NCBI GenBank assembly: GCA_964016985.1
Contig: OZ024827.1
Coordinates: 77,082,335 to 77,146,334 of the forward strand
Reading direction: 5' to 3'
From: Anodontia alba
Lineage: Eukaryota; Mollusca; Bivalvia; Lucinida; Lucinidae
Length of the DNA: 64,000 nt
Below the pieces are notes generated by a model that made no database searches, was not told where the DNA came from, and saw nothing but the letters and a program-made list of their open reading frames with translations. The translations under genes were made by a program, and so were the position numbers. This document shows, one piece after another, positions 22,440-32,249 of this stretch (the first letter of the stretch is position 1; each line of letters opens with the position of its first letter).

Positions 22440-22775
22440 ACCATGCTCGACTTGTCCAACTTGTCCTATTACCCTGAGGACAAGTTAGAAATTTCAATTT
22501 ACTTGTCCTGGGACAAGGACTTCATAACGCTAGCAAGAAGAGTACCGGTATCCAGATTATGAGATATATATTTTTCTTATTTCTTGCAGAAAACATATCT
22601 TGTTGGTACTCATTAGAAGCATTTTGGTTATTAGAAGCATCTTGGTTAAAAAATGTTCTGGTACTCATTAGAAGTGCCTCACCAAGGCACTTCTAATGAG
22701 TACCCACAACATGTTTTCCTCGAGAAATAAGAAAATGTCAATTTCTGGGCATATCTTGATTGGACAAGTAATAGA
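22440..22775. repeat. Inverted-repeat element with a nested P2a hairpin
   Basis: The outer part has 'cttgtcctattaccctgagg' and 'attggacaagtaatagaaat'. The nested hairpin near 22560-22735 has a repeated left arm ('actcattagaagcattttgg', 'actcattagaagtgcctcac') and one right arm. Confidence 0.62.
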
Positions 22776-22984
22776 AATTGATAATTTCACAAACTCTGGG
22801 TTAGTCACTGTCAACAATCTTTTAGCCATGTCATGACTATGGAGTCATGTCATGACTACCATGTCTCGAAGTGGTTATGGGAGCTTATACCATTATATAG
22901 CGCCACCTTACTATAGTATCATGCCCCTGATAGGTTGAAATGATGTGACCAGTCACATTATACTGACACTTGTGTGACTAATCC

Positions 22985-23450
22985 CAGATGTTTTTGTCAT
23001 GATTTAATGCAAAATCATTTGTTGTAACTACCAATGACCAGTTTTATTTAAGTCATTGGTTTTAAAAAGTTTGAATATTTCCATTTTTTGCATTATGAAA
23101 ATGGCTGAAAATTATTTAGAAATCCCTGTAGTAGGTAAATTGGTGGCAGGTTTTAATAGGTTTCAGTTGTTCAAATTTTCAAGAATTATCACAACACTGA
23201 AATGTAAAAAAAAAAAATAATATGTTCTTAGATAAAAATTAGAAAATTATTATAAAAATTACATAGCTCAGACCAACTGATGGTCATAAATTTAATTTAA
23301 GGGTAAATATCTGAGAAAAACACAGATATAGAAAAGTCAAATGGTTTCAGGTAACGAAGATATGGTCAATCAGATCAAATATTTCCATTTAAATAAAACG
23401 CCAAGCAACAATTCTCTGACTGATGTCAAAATGACAGTAGCTCTTCTTCC
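22985..23450. repeat. R1 interspersed repeat
   Basis: Shared segments with 37.03-37.61 kb and 62.56-63.39 kb: 'catttgttgtaactaccaat', 'tatggtcaatcagatcaaat', 'aaataaaacgccaagcaaca'. The orientation is the same in all three. No terminal repeats were resolved. Confidence 0.7.
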
Positions 23451-23495
23451 AAATGCTAAGAAGCAGAACATCTAGAGAAAGAGCAGCTGAAATGG

Positions 23496-23711
23496 TTAAT
23501 GTAATAAGTATTGGGACAGACAGGCTGATGCGAACAGTGAAGACCCAGATAAGTCGCCGCAGAAAGTGCCATCTGATCATGGTGTACACTGTTTGTCATA
23601 CATACAGCAATATTTTAGACACAACAACAGGTAGCAGAATGGATTATTTCAAATTTTAGGACAAGTATGGTAAGTAGATAAGGAGTCCCATTACTTAGGG
23701 TAGATATGATC
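23496..23711. mobile_element. P1a MITE
   Basis: 'ataagtattgggacagacag' on the left, 'cccattacttagggtagata' on the right, hairpin 'gcgaacagtgaagacccaga'/'tgatcatggtgtacactgtt'. Confidence 0.75.
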
Positions 23712-23810
23712 TAGCTGAGGATTAAACTCACAACCTTCAGGTCTGAACTGATCCCCTCCAACCAGTTCTGAATAATTGAGCCCACTTGTATTGCATTATT
23801 TTGTACTTAC

Positions 23811-23953
23811 TCCTTAACATTTTCTAATGAGTTGCTATAGCCTGTTTGTTCTTCCCAAGACTTCTTCTCTGACTCAAACATTTTCCATTTTTCATCCATC
23901 TCTCGCTCTTGCTGTTCTAAACTCTTCTTCATTTGTTCTGCTCTCTTTTGGAG
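23811..23953 (-). CDS. SEPTIN7: Septin exon: coiled coil, second part
   Basis: 143 bp, 47 codons plus two bases. It reads LQKRAEQMKKSLEQQEREMD then EKWKMFESEKKSWEEQTGYS and NSLENVK. It continues the coiled coil. Acceptor 'atttcag', donor 'gtaagt'. The split GA codon is completed to Asp by the final exon. Confidence 0.92.
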
Positions 23954-24143
23954 CTGAAATGATATAATAAACCTTTATGTCTTCCATGTTAGCTGAACAT
24001 ACCAAAAGACAGTAAGACAACACAACCAACATGCTCTTAAGAAACAAATTCTGTTCAAACATATTAAAATAGTACAGAAAATAGTACAGAAATAATTCTA
24101 ATTTATTCTGTAATTTCATGTTGGACAAGCTAAATCACAGAAT

Positions 24144-24421
24144 TAACCCACTGAAGACTGGAGATCCCTAAACGGGTAACTGGCAAACAGTGCAGACCCA
24201 GATCAGATGTCGCAGATTGTGGCATCTGATCAAGGTCTCCACTGTTTTCCATTTTTGATTTTAGGTATGTCAGGCTATATATTAGATATTCCTAAAGAAA
24301 AATGGTTGAACTATTTGCAAACAGTGGAGACCCTGATCAGATGCCATGTTCTGTGGCATCTGATCTGGGTCTGCACTGTCTGCCAGTTACCCCTTTAGGG
24401 GTCTCCAGTCTTCAATGGTTA
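24144..24421. mobile_element. P1d MITE with two hairpins
   Basis: The ends 'aacccactgaagactggaga' and 'ggtctccagtcttcaatgg' are inverted, followed inward by 'gggtaactggca'/'tgccagttaccc'. Two hairpins (near 24183-24247 and 24318-24385) sit in tandem inside. Confidence 0.82.
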
Positions 24422-24424
24422 AAT

Positions 24425-24605
24425 GTCCATTTTACTGCATGCTGAAGTGTCTAAAATCAGCTGGATGCGTGCCAAACAGTGCAGACTAAGATCAGATGCC
24501 ACATTCTAGTGTTTCATCTGGGTATTTATTGTTTACTCAGTCCTGTCTGCCTAAATACTTAAGGTAACTAGAAATGTGTGTTTACTTAGGGTAACTAGAA
24601 ATATA
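24425..24605. repeat. P1a-related fragment
   Basis: 'ccaaacagtgcagactaaga' with a partial right arm, then 'aaatacttaaggtaactag'. Confidence 0.55.
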
Positions 24606-24639
24606 TGTTTGCAAAACACTATGCCCCTAACTATATGCT

Positions 24640-25832
24640 GTTGGTTGGTTTGGGGTTTAATTGCCTAGTCAACAATATTAAAGGGCAAATATAAAGGTTT
24701 TAATTCTACTAAATATTTAAGGGCACTTCAGTAAGGAGGTGACTGCTGAAAACCGCATCAAATTATCTTAAACGGTTTCTGAAATATTGCGATTTGAAAT
24801 TTGATATTTGACATCCAAGAGGATTGAATTCAGGCTGCCTCATTAATATTCATGAGCCTTTTTATGACATCATAAGGGAACAGTAAAATTTTAAACTTTT
24901 TTAAATTGCCAATATTTTTTGCTCTTTAATCTGCATCAATTCGGTTTTCATATTGTTTAATTTATTAAGCTCCTTTAAACTAATATACATAGGAATTTAG
25001 CTCTTATTTTCCGTTTAAAGTGTTACATTTCAAATTTAAAAATTTCATTTAAATAATTTAAAATCCAGTTACAATGCTTAATAATTAGCCAAAATTGACT
25101 TTTTTGGTATTCATTTATATGATATACACCCAAAATTCACTATTATTAAAAAAACCTTACGAAAAATTTAATATTAGTCAAGTTTTAAACATTTTAAAAT
25201 TTAGCTTTAAATTTAAATAACAGATTAAATTTTGAGTTAAATTCTCTATTCAGTGGCTTATTTCTGGACAGAGACCAATTTCAATAATGGTTAAGGAGAA
25301 AAACTGTGGAGCATATAAGGAAATGCAGAATATTCCTGTTTAAAATTTCAATTTAAAATTTAAGTTCCACTATGAAATCACAGAATATTGCATTGTGGGC
25401 CTTAATCAATACACAATCCAAGGGAGGTTACTCTAACAGGAAAAAAGGTAGGTATCGTAAATTAATCACCATAACTTTTGATTGGATTGGAATTTTTTGA
25501 TGGGGTTTTCAACAAAATAATTCTCTTAAAGCATTCTATCAACACCCTGAAAACCAGGAATATTTTAAATTTCTTTATATTTGCCCTTTAAGGTCATGTC
25601 AAGCAGATCAGTTTACCTAACCATACTTTTCCTGGGCAGGTGGTTAACCAGTATATGTGCACATTCTTTTGCCAGAAACTGAGAACTGCCCTTCTTGAAT
25701 CAGCAAAAAGGACAGAATATTTCATGATCAATCTCCACGAAAGAATGTTGCCAGACCCAACAGGAATCAAACCTGTGATCTCCTGATTACCAGACGGACC
25801 CACACCTGACTGAGCCACCGAGGCCAGCCTCG
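24640..25832 (-). mobile_element. tRNA-headed SINE split by a TTAA element
   Basis: The SINE 3' part ('ggggtttaattgcctagtca') lies left of 24678, and the rest ('aaggtcatgtcaagcagatc' to 'gagccaccgaggccagcc') continues from 25592. Joined, they follow the SINE consensus. Confidence 0.82.
24682..25587. mobile_element. TTAA-flanked non-autonomous DNA element (906 bp)
   Basis: Ends 'agggcaaatataaagg' and 'ctttatatttgccct' are inverted, flanked on both sides by TTAA (24678-24681, 25588-25591). The interior is very AT-rich with no open frame. TTAA targets are used by piggyBac and Kolobok-type elements; which of them moved this one cannot be told. The host SINE reads through cleanly when it is removed. 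Confidence 0.87.
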
Positions 25833-26108
25833 ACTATATTCTTGTTCCTACAAAATGCCTAACTTGAAAAGGGGCATAATCCTCACAAAATTAATCTGAT
25901 TTTTTTTTTTTTTTTTTTTTTTTTCATAAGACAATCAGCCTATTTCGAGAGAGCTACTCCTCAGCCCCAATAAGTCTGCTAAATATCAAAGTCCTAGCTC
26001 AGGACTTTCCAAGATATCTTGTACACAAGGTAAAGTGTGATGAATGGAAGAACAATCAAATGAATTGATGAACAAAGCAAAAGCAAAATGCCCCCCTCAA
26101 CTTTTTCA
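25831..26108. repeat. T2 element, short version
   Basis: 'gaaaaggggcataatcctca' near the left and 'aaaatgcccccctcaact' near the right; 'gtcctagctcaggactttcc' matches 41.0 kb. A T run of about 23 bp lies at 25902-25924. Confidence 0.65.
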
Positions 26109-26168
26109 AACTGAAGGCACAAATACAATATACTGTGTCTAGAACTTTGTTACAAAAGTAAATCTTAC

Positions 26169-26304
26169 ATCTGCCTCAGAATCTTTCAACTTTTGTTTCT
26201 TCTCTTTGACTTTCATTTCAAACACTTGTTCCATCTCAGCTTCCATCTTCTTCATCTTGGCATCATGATCTCTCTTCTCCTCAGCCATCTGAGTTAATGG
26301 ATCT
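26169..26304 (-). CDS. SEPTIN7: Septin exon: coiled coil, first part
   Basis: 136 bp. It encodes [20 protein letters not shown] then [20 protein letters not shown] and DSEAD. The heptad-like pattern of M/L/V with dense Lys/Glu marks the C-terminal coiled coil that pairs SEPTIN7 with SEPTIN6-group partners in filaments (family knowledge). Acceptor 'ttttcag', donor 'gtaaga', ending in phase 0. Confidence 0.94.
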
Positions 26305-26334
26305 CTGAAAACATTACAATAATAACTTTCCTTA

Positions 26335-26560
26335 ACCCATTTTAGTCTGGAAACCCCCCAAAAAGGGTAATTGGCAAACAGTGCAGACCCAGATCAGACA
26401 CCACAGAATGTGGCGTCTAATCAGGGTCTACACTTTTTGAATTACATACAGGAATTTCTATAAAACATAAAAACAATAAAAACTGACCAGACACCCCGCT
26501 ATTGAAAATAGACCAGTCCAAAGAGTTGTGATAGAAGAGTCCACTCTATGTAAATGGGTT
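26335..26560. mobile_element. P1d-type MITE
   Basis: 'aacccattttagtctggaaa' and 'atgtaaatgggttaaa' are the ends. The hairpin is 'ggcaaacagtgcagacccag'/'aatcagggtctacacttttt'. Confidence 0.75.
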
Positions 26561-26644
26561 AAACAACATAGCTCTAGATAAGACACTTTTCTGAATAAAA
26601 ATATTATATTTTCTGACACAACAAAAACACAAAACATCAACATA

Positions 26645-26861
26645 CCGTAATAACCCTAAATATTAGAACAGACAGGCCTTTGCAAACAGTGTAGACCCAG
26701 ATCAGATGCCGCATTCTGCGGCATCTGATCAGGGTCTACACTGTTTGTCATACATACAGCAATATTTTAGATACACCAAGAGGTAGCAGAATGGACTTTT
26801 TCAAATTTTAGGACAAGAATGGTAAGTAGATCAGATGCCACAATACTTATGGTAAATACGG
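26645..26861. mobile_element. P1a MITE, complete
   Basis: TA at 26643-26644 and 26862-26863. Ends 'ccgtaataaccctaaatatt' and 'acttatggtaaatacgg'. The hairpin 26682-26748 pairs 30 of 32 positions around 'ttc'. Confidence 0.86.
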
Positions 26862-27299
26862 TATATTATAGAAACTCGTAAGGAATGCCTCTAAAACAAC
26901 ATATGAGCCGCAACTTAAGAAAACTTACTTTCTTACATGTGCGCCTAACAAAGACTCACATTAGCCTGCACACAATATATGTTTTTTTTGTGTGGTGAAA
27001 GCAATACTAAACAGCACATACATTTAATGCTTTTGTTTGATGGAAAATATAGCAGACAAAATATTATTGATATATTTCTCATTTTTTGCAGAAAATACTG
27101 ATTCACTTTACATGCAATTCCAATGTGCAGGAAAAAAACTAGAAAATATGATAAAGATCTGCTTATATCCAAATTTGGTGGTTAAAAGTTGAGCTTTCCC
27201 TAAATATAATGTGGCATGCTATGACAAGAATATTGTTTTAGACAGCAGATGTATGCAACAAGGTTAGAAGATTTGTCTGATTTGATCAAGTTGAGGTTT

Positions 27300-27490
27300 A
27301 ACCCTTGCAATACTGAATAATTTAAGATGCCACATCCACTTCCAAATAATCAGCCAATCACATTACTTGATCCAGGTTGTTGATACAAATTCATAAACTT
27401 AATGACAAACAGTGCAGATCCAGATCTGGATATAAACTGTTTGCAAAGGCAGGACATATCTGGATTCAGCAGGACCAGGGTTAACTTCCT
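27300..27490. mobile_element. P1c MITE with collapsed hairpin
   Basis: 'aacccttgcaatactgaata' and 'attcagcaggaccagggtta' are the ends. The hairpin is cut short to 'cagatccagatctggat', the inner stem being absent. Confidence 0.72.
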
Positions 27491-27573
27491 AATCAACAGT
27501 ATTTTAGTTATTATATGTGGAGACATGACCTTCAAATTTGTGCAAGTTTATCTGATCTCCATTTTAGATATTA

Positions 27574-27791
27574 CCGTAATAACCCTAAGATTAGGACAGA
27601 CAGGTCTGAGCAAACAGTGAATACCCAGATCAGATGCCGCAAAACGCGACATCTGACCTGGGTCTACACTGTTATGATGCTTGTCCAGCATTGTTTCAAC
27701 ACATCAACATGTAGTTATGAGGATTAATTCAAATTATAGGACAAATATGGTAAGGAGTCCCAAGATGTCCCAATATTTAGGATTCATATGG
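27574..27791. mobile_element. P1a MITE ten bases from a splice donor
   Basis: TA at 27572-27573 and 27792-27793. Ends 'ccgtaataaccctaagatta' and 'caatatttaggattcatatgg'. The septin exon starts at 27804, so only ten intron bases separate donor and element. Confidence 0.87.
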
Positions 27792-27803
27792 TAAGCGTCT
27801 TAC

Positions 27804-27920
27804 TTTGCTAGTGCGCCTGGTTTGATCTTGCCATCTGTAGTGGCTGGAGCAAGTTTGTTGTAGCGGTAGTTCTCATAATGAACATTGTTGGTCACATCAA
27901 TTAAATCCTGCATGTGTGTC
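27804..27920 (-). CDS. SEPTIN7: Septin exon: end of the unique element and linker
   Basis: 117 bp. It reads [20 protein letters not shown] then [27 protein letters not shown] closes the GTPase/unique-element fold; the Pro/Thr/Gly-rich stretch after it is the linker to the coiled coil. Acceptor 'attacag', donor 'gtaaga', ending in phase 2. The first ten intron bases are followed directly by a P1a element. Confidence 0.94.
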
Positions 27921-27954
27921 CTGTAATACATACCAAACAAAAAGTCAAGTAAAG

Positions 27955-28360
27955 CTTAGCACTCAGGGTAAACTTTTCAGCAGACGAGATACTGAAGTGT
28001 GTGTGTTGAGGTTTTACGGCCCAGTCAACCCAATGGGGTCATGTCGAGCGCGGTCAGTTTACCTAACCACACGTTTACTGGGCAGGCTTAGTCCTCTAAG
28101 CGGTTAACCAGTATTGTGCACATTCTTTTGCCAGAAACTGACAACTGCCCTTCTTGAATCAGCGGAAGGGAGAGAATGACCGTAGAAAATATTTCATGAT
28201 CAATCTCCACGAAAGAATGTTGCCGAGACGAGATACTGAAATATCTTTCTAATTTTTTTCCAGAAAACAGGATTTGACATTTCATGCAAACTGTCTCCAT
28301 TGGAGACAGTTTGCATGGAATGTCAAATCCTGTTTTCTGAGAAAAATATAACAAAAAAAA
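27955..28360. mobile_element. P3 MITE interrupted by a SINE
   Basis: 'actcagggtaaacttttcag' left of the SINE. Then the hairpin 'acatttcatgcaaactgtct'/'agacagtttgcatggaatgt', whose arms are identical but for one or two bases. The usual right end is missing. Confidence 0.8.
27997..28225 (-). mobile_element. SINE, 5'-truncated, with 15-bp TSD
   Basis: TSD 'agacgagatactgaa' at 27982-27996 and 28226-28240, perfect. The copy lacks the tRNA head and ends at 'gaatgttgccg'. 5' truncation plus TSD shows target-primed reverse transcription. Confidence 0.9.
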
Positions 28361-28361
28361 C

Positions 28362-28545
28362 AACTAGAAATGTGTCCAAAGGACATGAATGCCCCCGCCT
28401 GAAAACTTAAATGCAAATTGCTAACACTGGATGCAGACAGAGACGATCGATGGACAGGGGTAACACTATATGCCCTTTACAGCATTCTTCGAATGGCTGG
28501 GGAATAAAAATATCATTAATTTGTCCTCCGCAGACATAGAGTGGT
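28362..28545. repeat. T2/K-type fragment
   Basis: 'aactagaaatgtgtccaaag' then 'atgaatgcccccgcctg', the same opening as at 42.51 kb. The remainder is unique here. Confidence 0.5.
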
Positions 28546-28559
28546 CATAGAGTGGTAAC

Positions 28560-28775
28560 AGTTAAACAGTATTAACTCGCAAAACCCCAAGCAAAGTTTA
28601 TAGCAGACAACATTCTAATTTTTTTTTAATTTTTCATAGACAATAATTACTGTCTTGATATTTCATGTGAATCATCTGCTTGGTAGATAACTACATGAAA
28701 TGTCAAAACTTTATTTGCTATGAAAAATAATAAAAATATATCTAAAAGTGTTGTCTGCTGCAGTTGTTAGCATTT
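28560..28775. mobile_element. P4 hairpin MITE
   Basis: 'gcaaagtttatagcagacaa' and 'tgtctgctgcagttgttagc' are inverted ends. Arms 'cttgatatttcatgtgaatc' and 'actacatgaaatgtcaaaac' face each other. Confidence 0.75.
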
Positions 28776-28792
28776 AAGTAAGCATACTACAG

Positions 28793-29097
28793 GCGGTGGC
28801 TCAGTTGGATGCCTGTCTGATTGGTGATCAGGAGGTTGCGGCTTTGACCCCGGCAGGTTGGCAACATTCTTTCGTTGAGATTGATCATGAAATACTTTGT
28901 AAAGTCATTCTCTCCCTACTGCTGAAACAAGAAGGGCAGATGTCTGTTTCTGGCAAAAGAATGTGCACAATACTGGTTAACCACTTTGGACTAAGCGGAA
29001 TTAGGAGTAAGCCTGCCCATTAAAAGTGTGGTTAGGTAAACTGACGGCACTCGACATGACCCCATTGGGTTGACTGGGCCATAAAACGTCAACACAA
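28793..29097 (+). mobile_element. tRNA-headed SINE, plus orientation
   Basis: 305 bp with the 9-bp TSD 'atactacag' (28784-28792, 29098-29106). The head has A-box-like 'tggctcagttggatgcc' and a decayed B box 'gctttgaccccgg'. It is the only full copy on the plus strand. Confidence 0.87.
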
Positions 29098-29252
29098 ATA
29101 CTACAGCATGCATCAGATCAGAAATACTTCTCAAAATACATGTAAACTTTCCATGTTCTTAAAATGCTGTTATTGTATTTTTCTTGCTTGCATGAAAATT
29201 ACTGTAGCACAGATGCTGTGGTCTGCCTTCAGCAAAGCCCCAAATTAGGTGC

Positions 29253-29551
29253 TTGTTTGTGTTGTGGTTTTACAGCCCAGTCAACCCACTGGGGTCATGT
29301 CGAGCACAGTCAATTTACCTAACCACATATTTACTGGGCAGACTTAGTCTTCTAAGCGGTTAACCAGTATTGTGCGCATTCTTTGCCAGAAACTGACAAC
29401 TGCTCTTCTTGAATCAGCTGAAGGGAAAGAACAACTGTAGAAATATTTCAAGATCAATCCACGAAAGAATGTTGCTGACCCAGCGAGCATTGAAGTCCGC
29501 AACCTTCTGATCACCCGTTGGATGCGCATTCAAAGGAGCCATCGAGGCCGG
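29253..29551 (-). mobile_element. tRNA-headed SINE, old full-length copy
   Basis: Flanked by imperfect 14-bp duplications ('cccaaattaggtgc' at 29239-29252 and 'cccagattagatgc' at 29552-29565). The head ends 'ccatcgaggccgg'. Confidence 0.85.
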
Positions 29552-29569
29552 CCCAGATTAGATGCATGT

Positions 29570-29645
29570 CCAGCCATAATGTCCTGATATTTTTTTTCTC
29601 CTTAAAAAAACGTAGGTTGTGGGTACTCCTTAGAAGTGTCACACT
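29570..29645. repeat. P2 half-hairpin
   Basis: Left arm only: 'acgtaggttgtgggtactcc' then 'ttagaagtgtcac'. Confidence 0.55.
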
Positions 29646-29649
29646 GAGT

Positions 29650-29880
29650 TAATAACCACTATAGGTCCAGATAAGGTTTTTTTTTTTTTTTTTTCTTTTC
29701 ACCTGCCAAGTGTTGACATTTTTCTTATTTCTTCACAAAAAAAAATCCATGTTGTGGGTACTCATTAGAAGAGTCTCACCAAGGCACTTCTAATGAGTAC
29801 ATACAGTGTATGGTTTCATGGAGAAATAAGAAAAAATATTCTGTGGCTACCCCATGTTATCTGGAGTCATAGACTACCTA
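29650..29880. mobile_element. P2a hairpin MITE
   Basis: 'actataggtccagataagg' and 'tgttatctggagtcatag' are the ends. Arms 'ccatgttgtgggtactcatt' and 'aatgagtacatacagtgtat'. Confidence 0.77.
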
Positions 29881-29899
29881 CTGATGCCTTTTAACTGTA

Positions 29900-30030
29900 C
29901 TAGCTTGAGGAAAAAACAGTGTAGACCCTGACAATATTGTCCTGACTTAACAGCAGTTTTATCTGGGTCAATGATATTTGCTTAGGCATGCAAATATTAA
30001 GGGTACATACAATTTTTTCCCAATTGAGAA
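29900..30030. repeat. P1b fragment
   Basis: 'aacagtgtagaccctgacaa' and 'gttttatctgggtcaatgat' with a decayed apex. Confidence 0.5.
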
Positions 30031-30034
30031 TTGT

Positions 30035-30236
30035 TTTAACACTTGGCATGCTGGGTAGAAATAGCAGCAGAGGACATTTTGAAATATCTTTATCTCAGAA
30101 AAAAGATATGGCATTTCATGCAAATTATCTCCTAGACAATTTGCATGAAGTATCAAATCCTATTTTCCTGGAAAAGTAAGAAAAATATCACCAATTTGTC
30201 GTCTGCTGTATCTGCCCATAGCATGGTAAGTGTTAA
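30035..30236. mobile_element. P3 hairpin MITE next to a splice donor
   Basis: 'taacacttggcatgctgggt' to 'catagcatggtaagtgttaa'. Arms 'gcatttcatgcaaattatct'/'gacaatttgcatgaagtatc'. The septin micro-exon starts at 30247. Confidence 0.8.
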
Positions 30237-30246
30237 TACAACATAC

Positions 30247-30298
30247 CTGATCAACATATTCCTGAGTGCAAGGAAATCATTGTGTTCTAAGTTTTCAA
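30247..30298 (-). CDS. SEPTIN7: Septin micro-exon in the unique element
   Basis: Only 52 bp. It encodes VENLEHNDFLALRNMLIR, with split codons at both ends (phase 1 in, phase 2 out). The match to the EHNDF..LRNMLIR motif of septins is clear. Acceptor 'atttcag', donor 'gtatgt'. The next exon begins THMQDL, as expected. A P3 hairpin element ends about 11 bp beyond the donor. Confidence 0.93.
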
Positions 30299-30436
30299 CT
30301 GAAATGAGATAATAACATACATATAAAACATATAATGAATTCATATAACGGGTAGAACAAATTTTTCTCTCAAATTGCATTTAATCCCCGCCCCTCCTTT
30401 GCCGCACCCCAACAGAAGCAATTTTCTCCTATATGA

Positions 30437-30862
30437 TCACAGACAGAATTACTGTAGAAATCATTTCATGAATAATCTCTATGAAAGTTATGTTTTGATT
30501 GACTGTGTTTGTGTTTAACGACACTTCAACCCTTGTGTTTCATTTTGTGTTGCCTCCCTGAGAAAGAAAGAAAAGAGATAGTAAAGGAGTAGAAAGAGAG
30601 GGACAGGAAGAAAGAGGAACAGGAATGAAAGTGAAGAAACAGAAGAAATGAAAACATTCCCCCTCTTACCTGCTACAAGGATAGCAGGTCTTGCCCAAAT
30701 GTAAGCCAATATCAGTTTGACGCCCTAGTGATTTAAGATACAGGACACCTTCGCCACACCCGACCACCCCCATGAAAGTTATGCGGCTGAGCATGGATTC
30801 GAACTTCTGACCCCTGGATCTGCAATCAGATGAGCTACCGACTGCACCATGGAACTAAGCTC
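30437..30862 (-). mobile_element. Old tRNA-headed SINE split by an R3 insertion
   Basis: The body ('agaattactgtagaaatcat') is left of the insertion. The tRNA-like head follows it, with B-box-like 'agttcgaatcc' and A-box-like 'ggtgcagtcggtagctc' read on the minus strand. A different head from the main SINE family. Confidence 0.75.
30493..30771. mobile_element. R3 retroposon-like insert with 12-bp TSD
   Basis: TSD 'atgaaagttatg' at 30481-30492 and 30772-30783. It opens 'gtttgtgtttaacgacactt', has a purine-rich centre of AGA/GAA repeats, and ends 'cacaccc..accaccccc'. A second copy lies at 59714-59999. Read on the minus strand the end '..ttaaacacaaaca' resembles the 3' tails of SINEs and their LINE partners. 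Confidence 0.83.
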
Positions 30863-30948
30863 TGATGAGACTGTGAGGATGCCTAGGCTCGCCTGAACTT
30901 TGCTGTTCCCATATGCTATAATGGCTCTTTTCCCCATGATGTGGCTTA

Positions 30949-31165
30949 CCATAATAACCCTACATACTGGGACAGACAGGCTTGGGCAAACAGTGTAGAC
31001 CCAGATCAGATGCCGCAGAATGCGGCATCTGATCAGGGTCTACACTGTTTGCTACTTATCCAGCACTATTTTAAATACAACATCAGGTAGTAAAATTGAC
31101 TTTTTCAATTTTCTGGACAAGTATGTTAAGAAGCTGAGGTGTCCCAATACTTAGGGTAAATACTG
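30949..31165. mobile_element. P1a MITE, complete
   Basis: TA at 30947-30948 and 31166-31167. Ends 'ccataataaccctacatact' and 'aatacttagggtaaatactg'. Hairpin with inner stem 'cagatgccgca'/'tgcggcatctg'. Confidence 0.86.
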
Positions 31166-31259
31166 TATGTGGTGAAACATGACAAAAGGGTCTTACTGCA
31201 CACTGGCCAGTCTGACCAGAAACTTTATTGCCTGCTTATAGAACCAATGGAGCTGCATC

Positions 31260-31465
31260 ATCAGAAAACATACCTTTGGACATGTGCACCCTGTGAAGAT
31301 TCAGATCAGCTAACACATTTGCATTCTGATCAGATTCTTCATTGAGTGCATTTTGGTTAGCCAAAGATGCAGTTTCATCATGTGAAAAATGAAAACTTTG
31401 ATCAGACTGTGTGGAGATGCAGGCTGATTTGAGTTCTTTGTTGGGTACATATGTCAGAATGTAAA
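31260..31465. repeat. P7 hairpin element
   Basis: 'gaagattcagatcagctaac' faces 'gatgcaggctgatttgagtt'. 'ttggttagccaaagatgca' lies near the centre. Confidence 0.68.
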
Positions 31466-31589
31466 ACTTGGAGACTATATTAACAGATAGCCGAGGCACT
31501 GACCAACATTAGACTACAATTACTTTTATGGAGAAATATGAAATTTGTTCACGTCAACATGACTCTCTTTGAACTTAATTATAGGAAAA

Positions 31590-31790
31590 ATATATAACAT
31601 TGTCTGGTGACCCACGGTTTCTGAGCAAGGTCTCCACTGTTTGCAGATAGTTCAGCCATTTTTCTCTAGAAATATCTAAATCACATAGGCTGACATACCT
31701 AAAACTGAAATTGGCCTCTTCCAATATATAGTGTGGGGAGAGTTTATTCAGTCTAAAATGGTTATATACTTAGAGTAAATAAGGTACTTA
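31590..31790. repeat. P1d right half
   Basis: 'caaggtctccactgtttgca', 'gacatacctaaaactgaaat', 'ttccaatatatagtgtgggg' match P1d around 35.9 kb. The left hairpin arm is lacking. Confidence 0.58.
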
Positions 31791-31794
31791 TCAT

Positions 31795-31890
31795 AACTCC
31801 AAATAAGAGGGACTATCAATTAAATATTTTTCTTACTTCTCAAAAAACACATATATTGTGTGTACTCATTAGAATGAAAACCACAACATA
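31795..31890. repeat. P2a left half, cut by a P2d insertion
   Basis: 'cataactccaaataagaggg' then 'acatatattgtgtgtactca'. It stops at the TA where the next element starts. Confidence 0.6.
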
Positions 31891-32237
31891 CCGTATTCGA
31901 TCTAATTACTGCACTGTGCGCCCAGGTTTTTAAAAATTACTGGGAAAAACTTACGGTAAAATATGTATCTACCTACTATGGGTACACTTTTAAAAAAGAT
32001 CAGTAAAGGACTTTTTTTGATGACGTTTATACGATTTGTTTTCTGATTTTCTTTATAGAAGCATATGTTGTGGGTACTCATTTGAATTGCATCGACAAGT
32101 CGATGCAATTCAAGTGGGTACCCATAACATATGCCTTTATAAAGTAGACAAAAAGTACACTGGTTGCAATCTGGAGATTATGGAATTGCTTGACAGTGCG
32201 TTTATAGGGGTAGGTGTGGTAATTAGGACGAATACGG
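31891..32237. mobile_element. P2d MITE (347 bp)
   Basis: TA at 31889-31890 and 32238-32239. Ends 'ccgtattcgatctaattact' and 'gtaattaggacgaatacgg'. The central hairpin is 'gcatatgttgtgggtactca' / 'gggtacccataacatatgcc' with the inner stem 'ttgaattgcatcgac' / 'gtcgatgcaattcaa'. A second copy lies in inverted orientation at 41479-41806. Confidence 0.88.
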
Positions 32238-32249
32238 TATAAGATATAA

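Noticed and set aside
26682..26748. Rho-independent terminator or riboswitch-like stem
   Set aside because: The genome is eukaryotic and the hairpin is one of a dispersed family, with no T-run logic.
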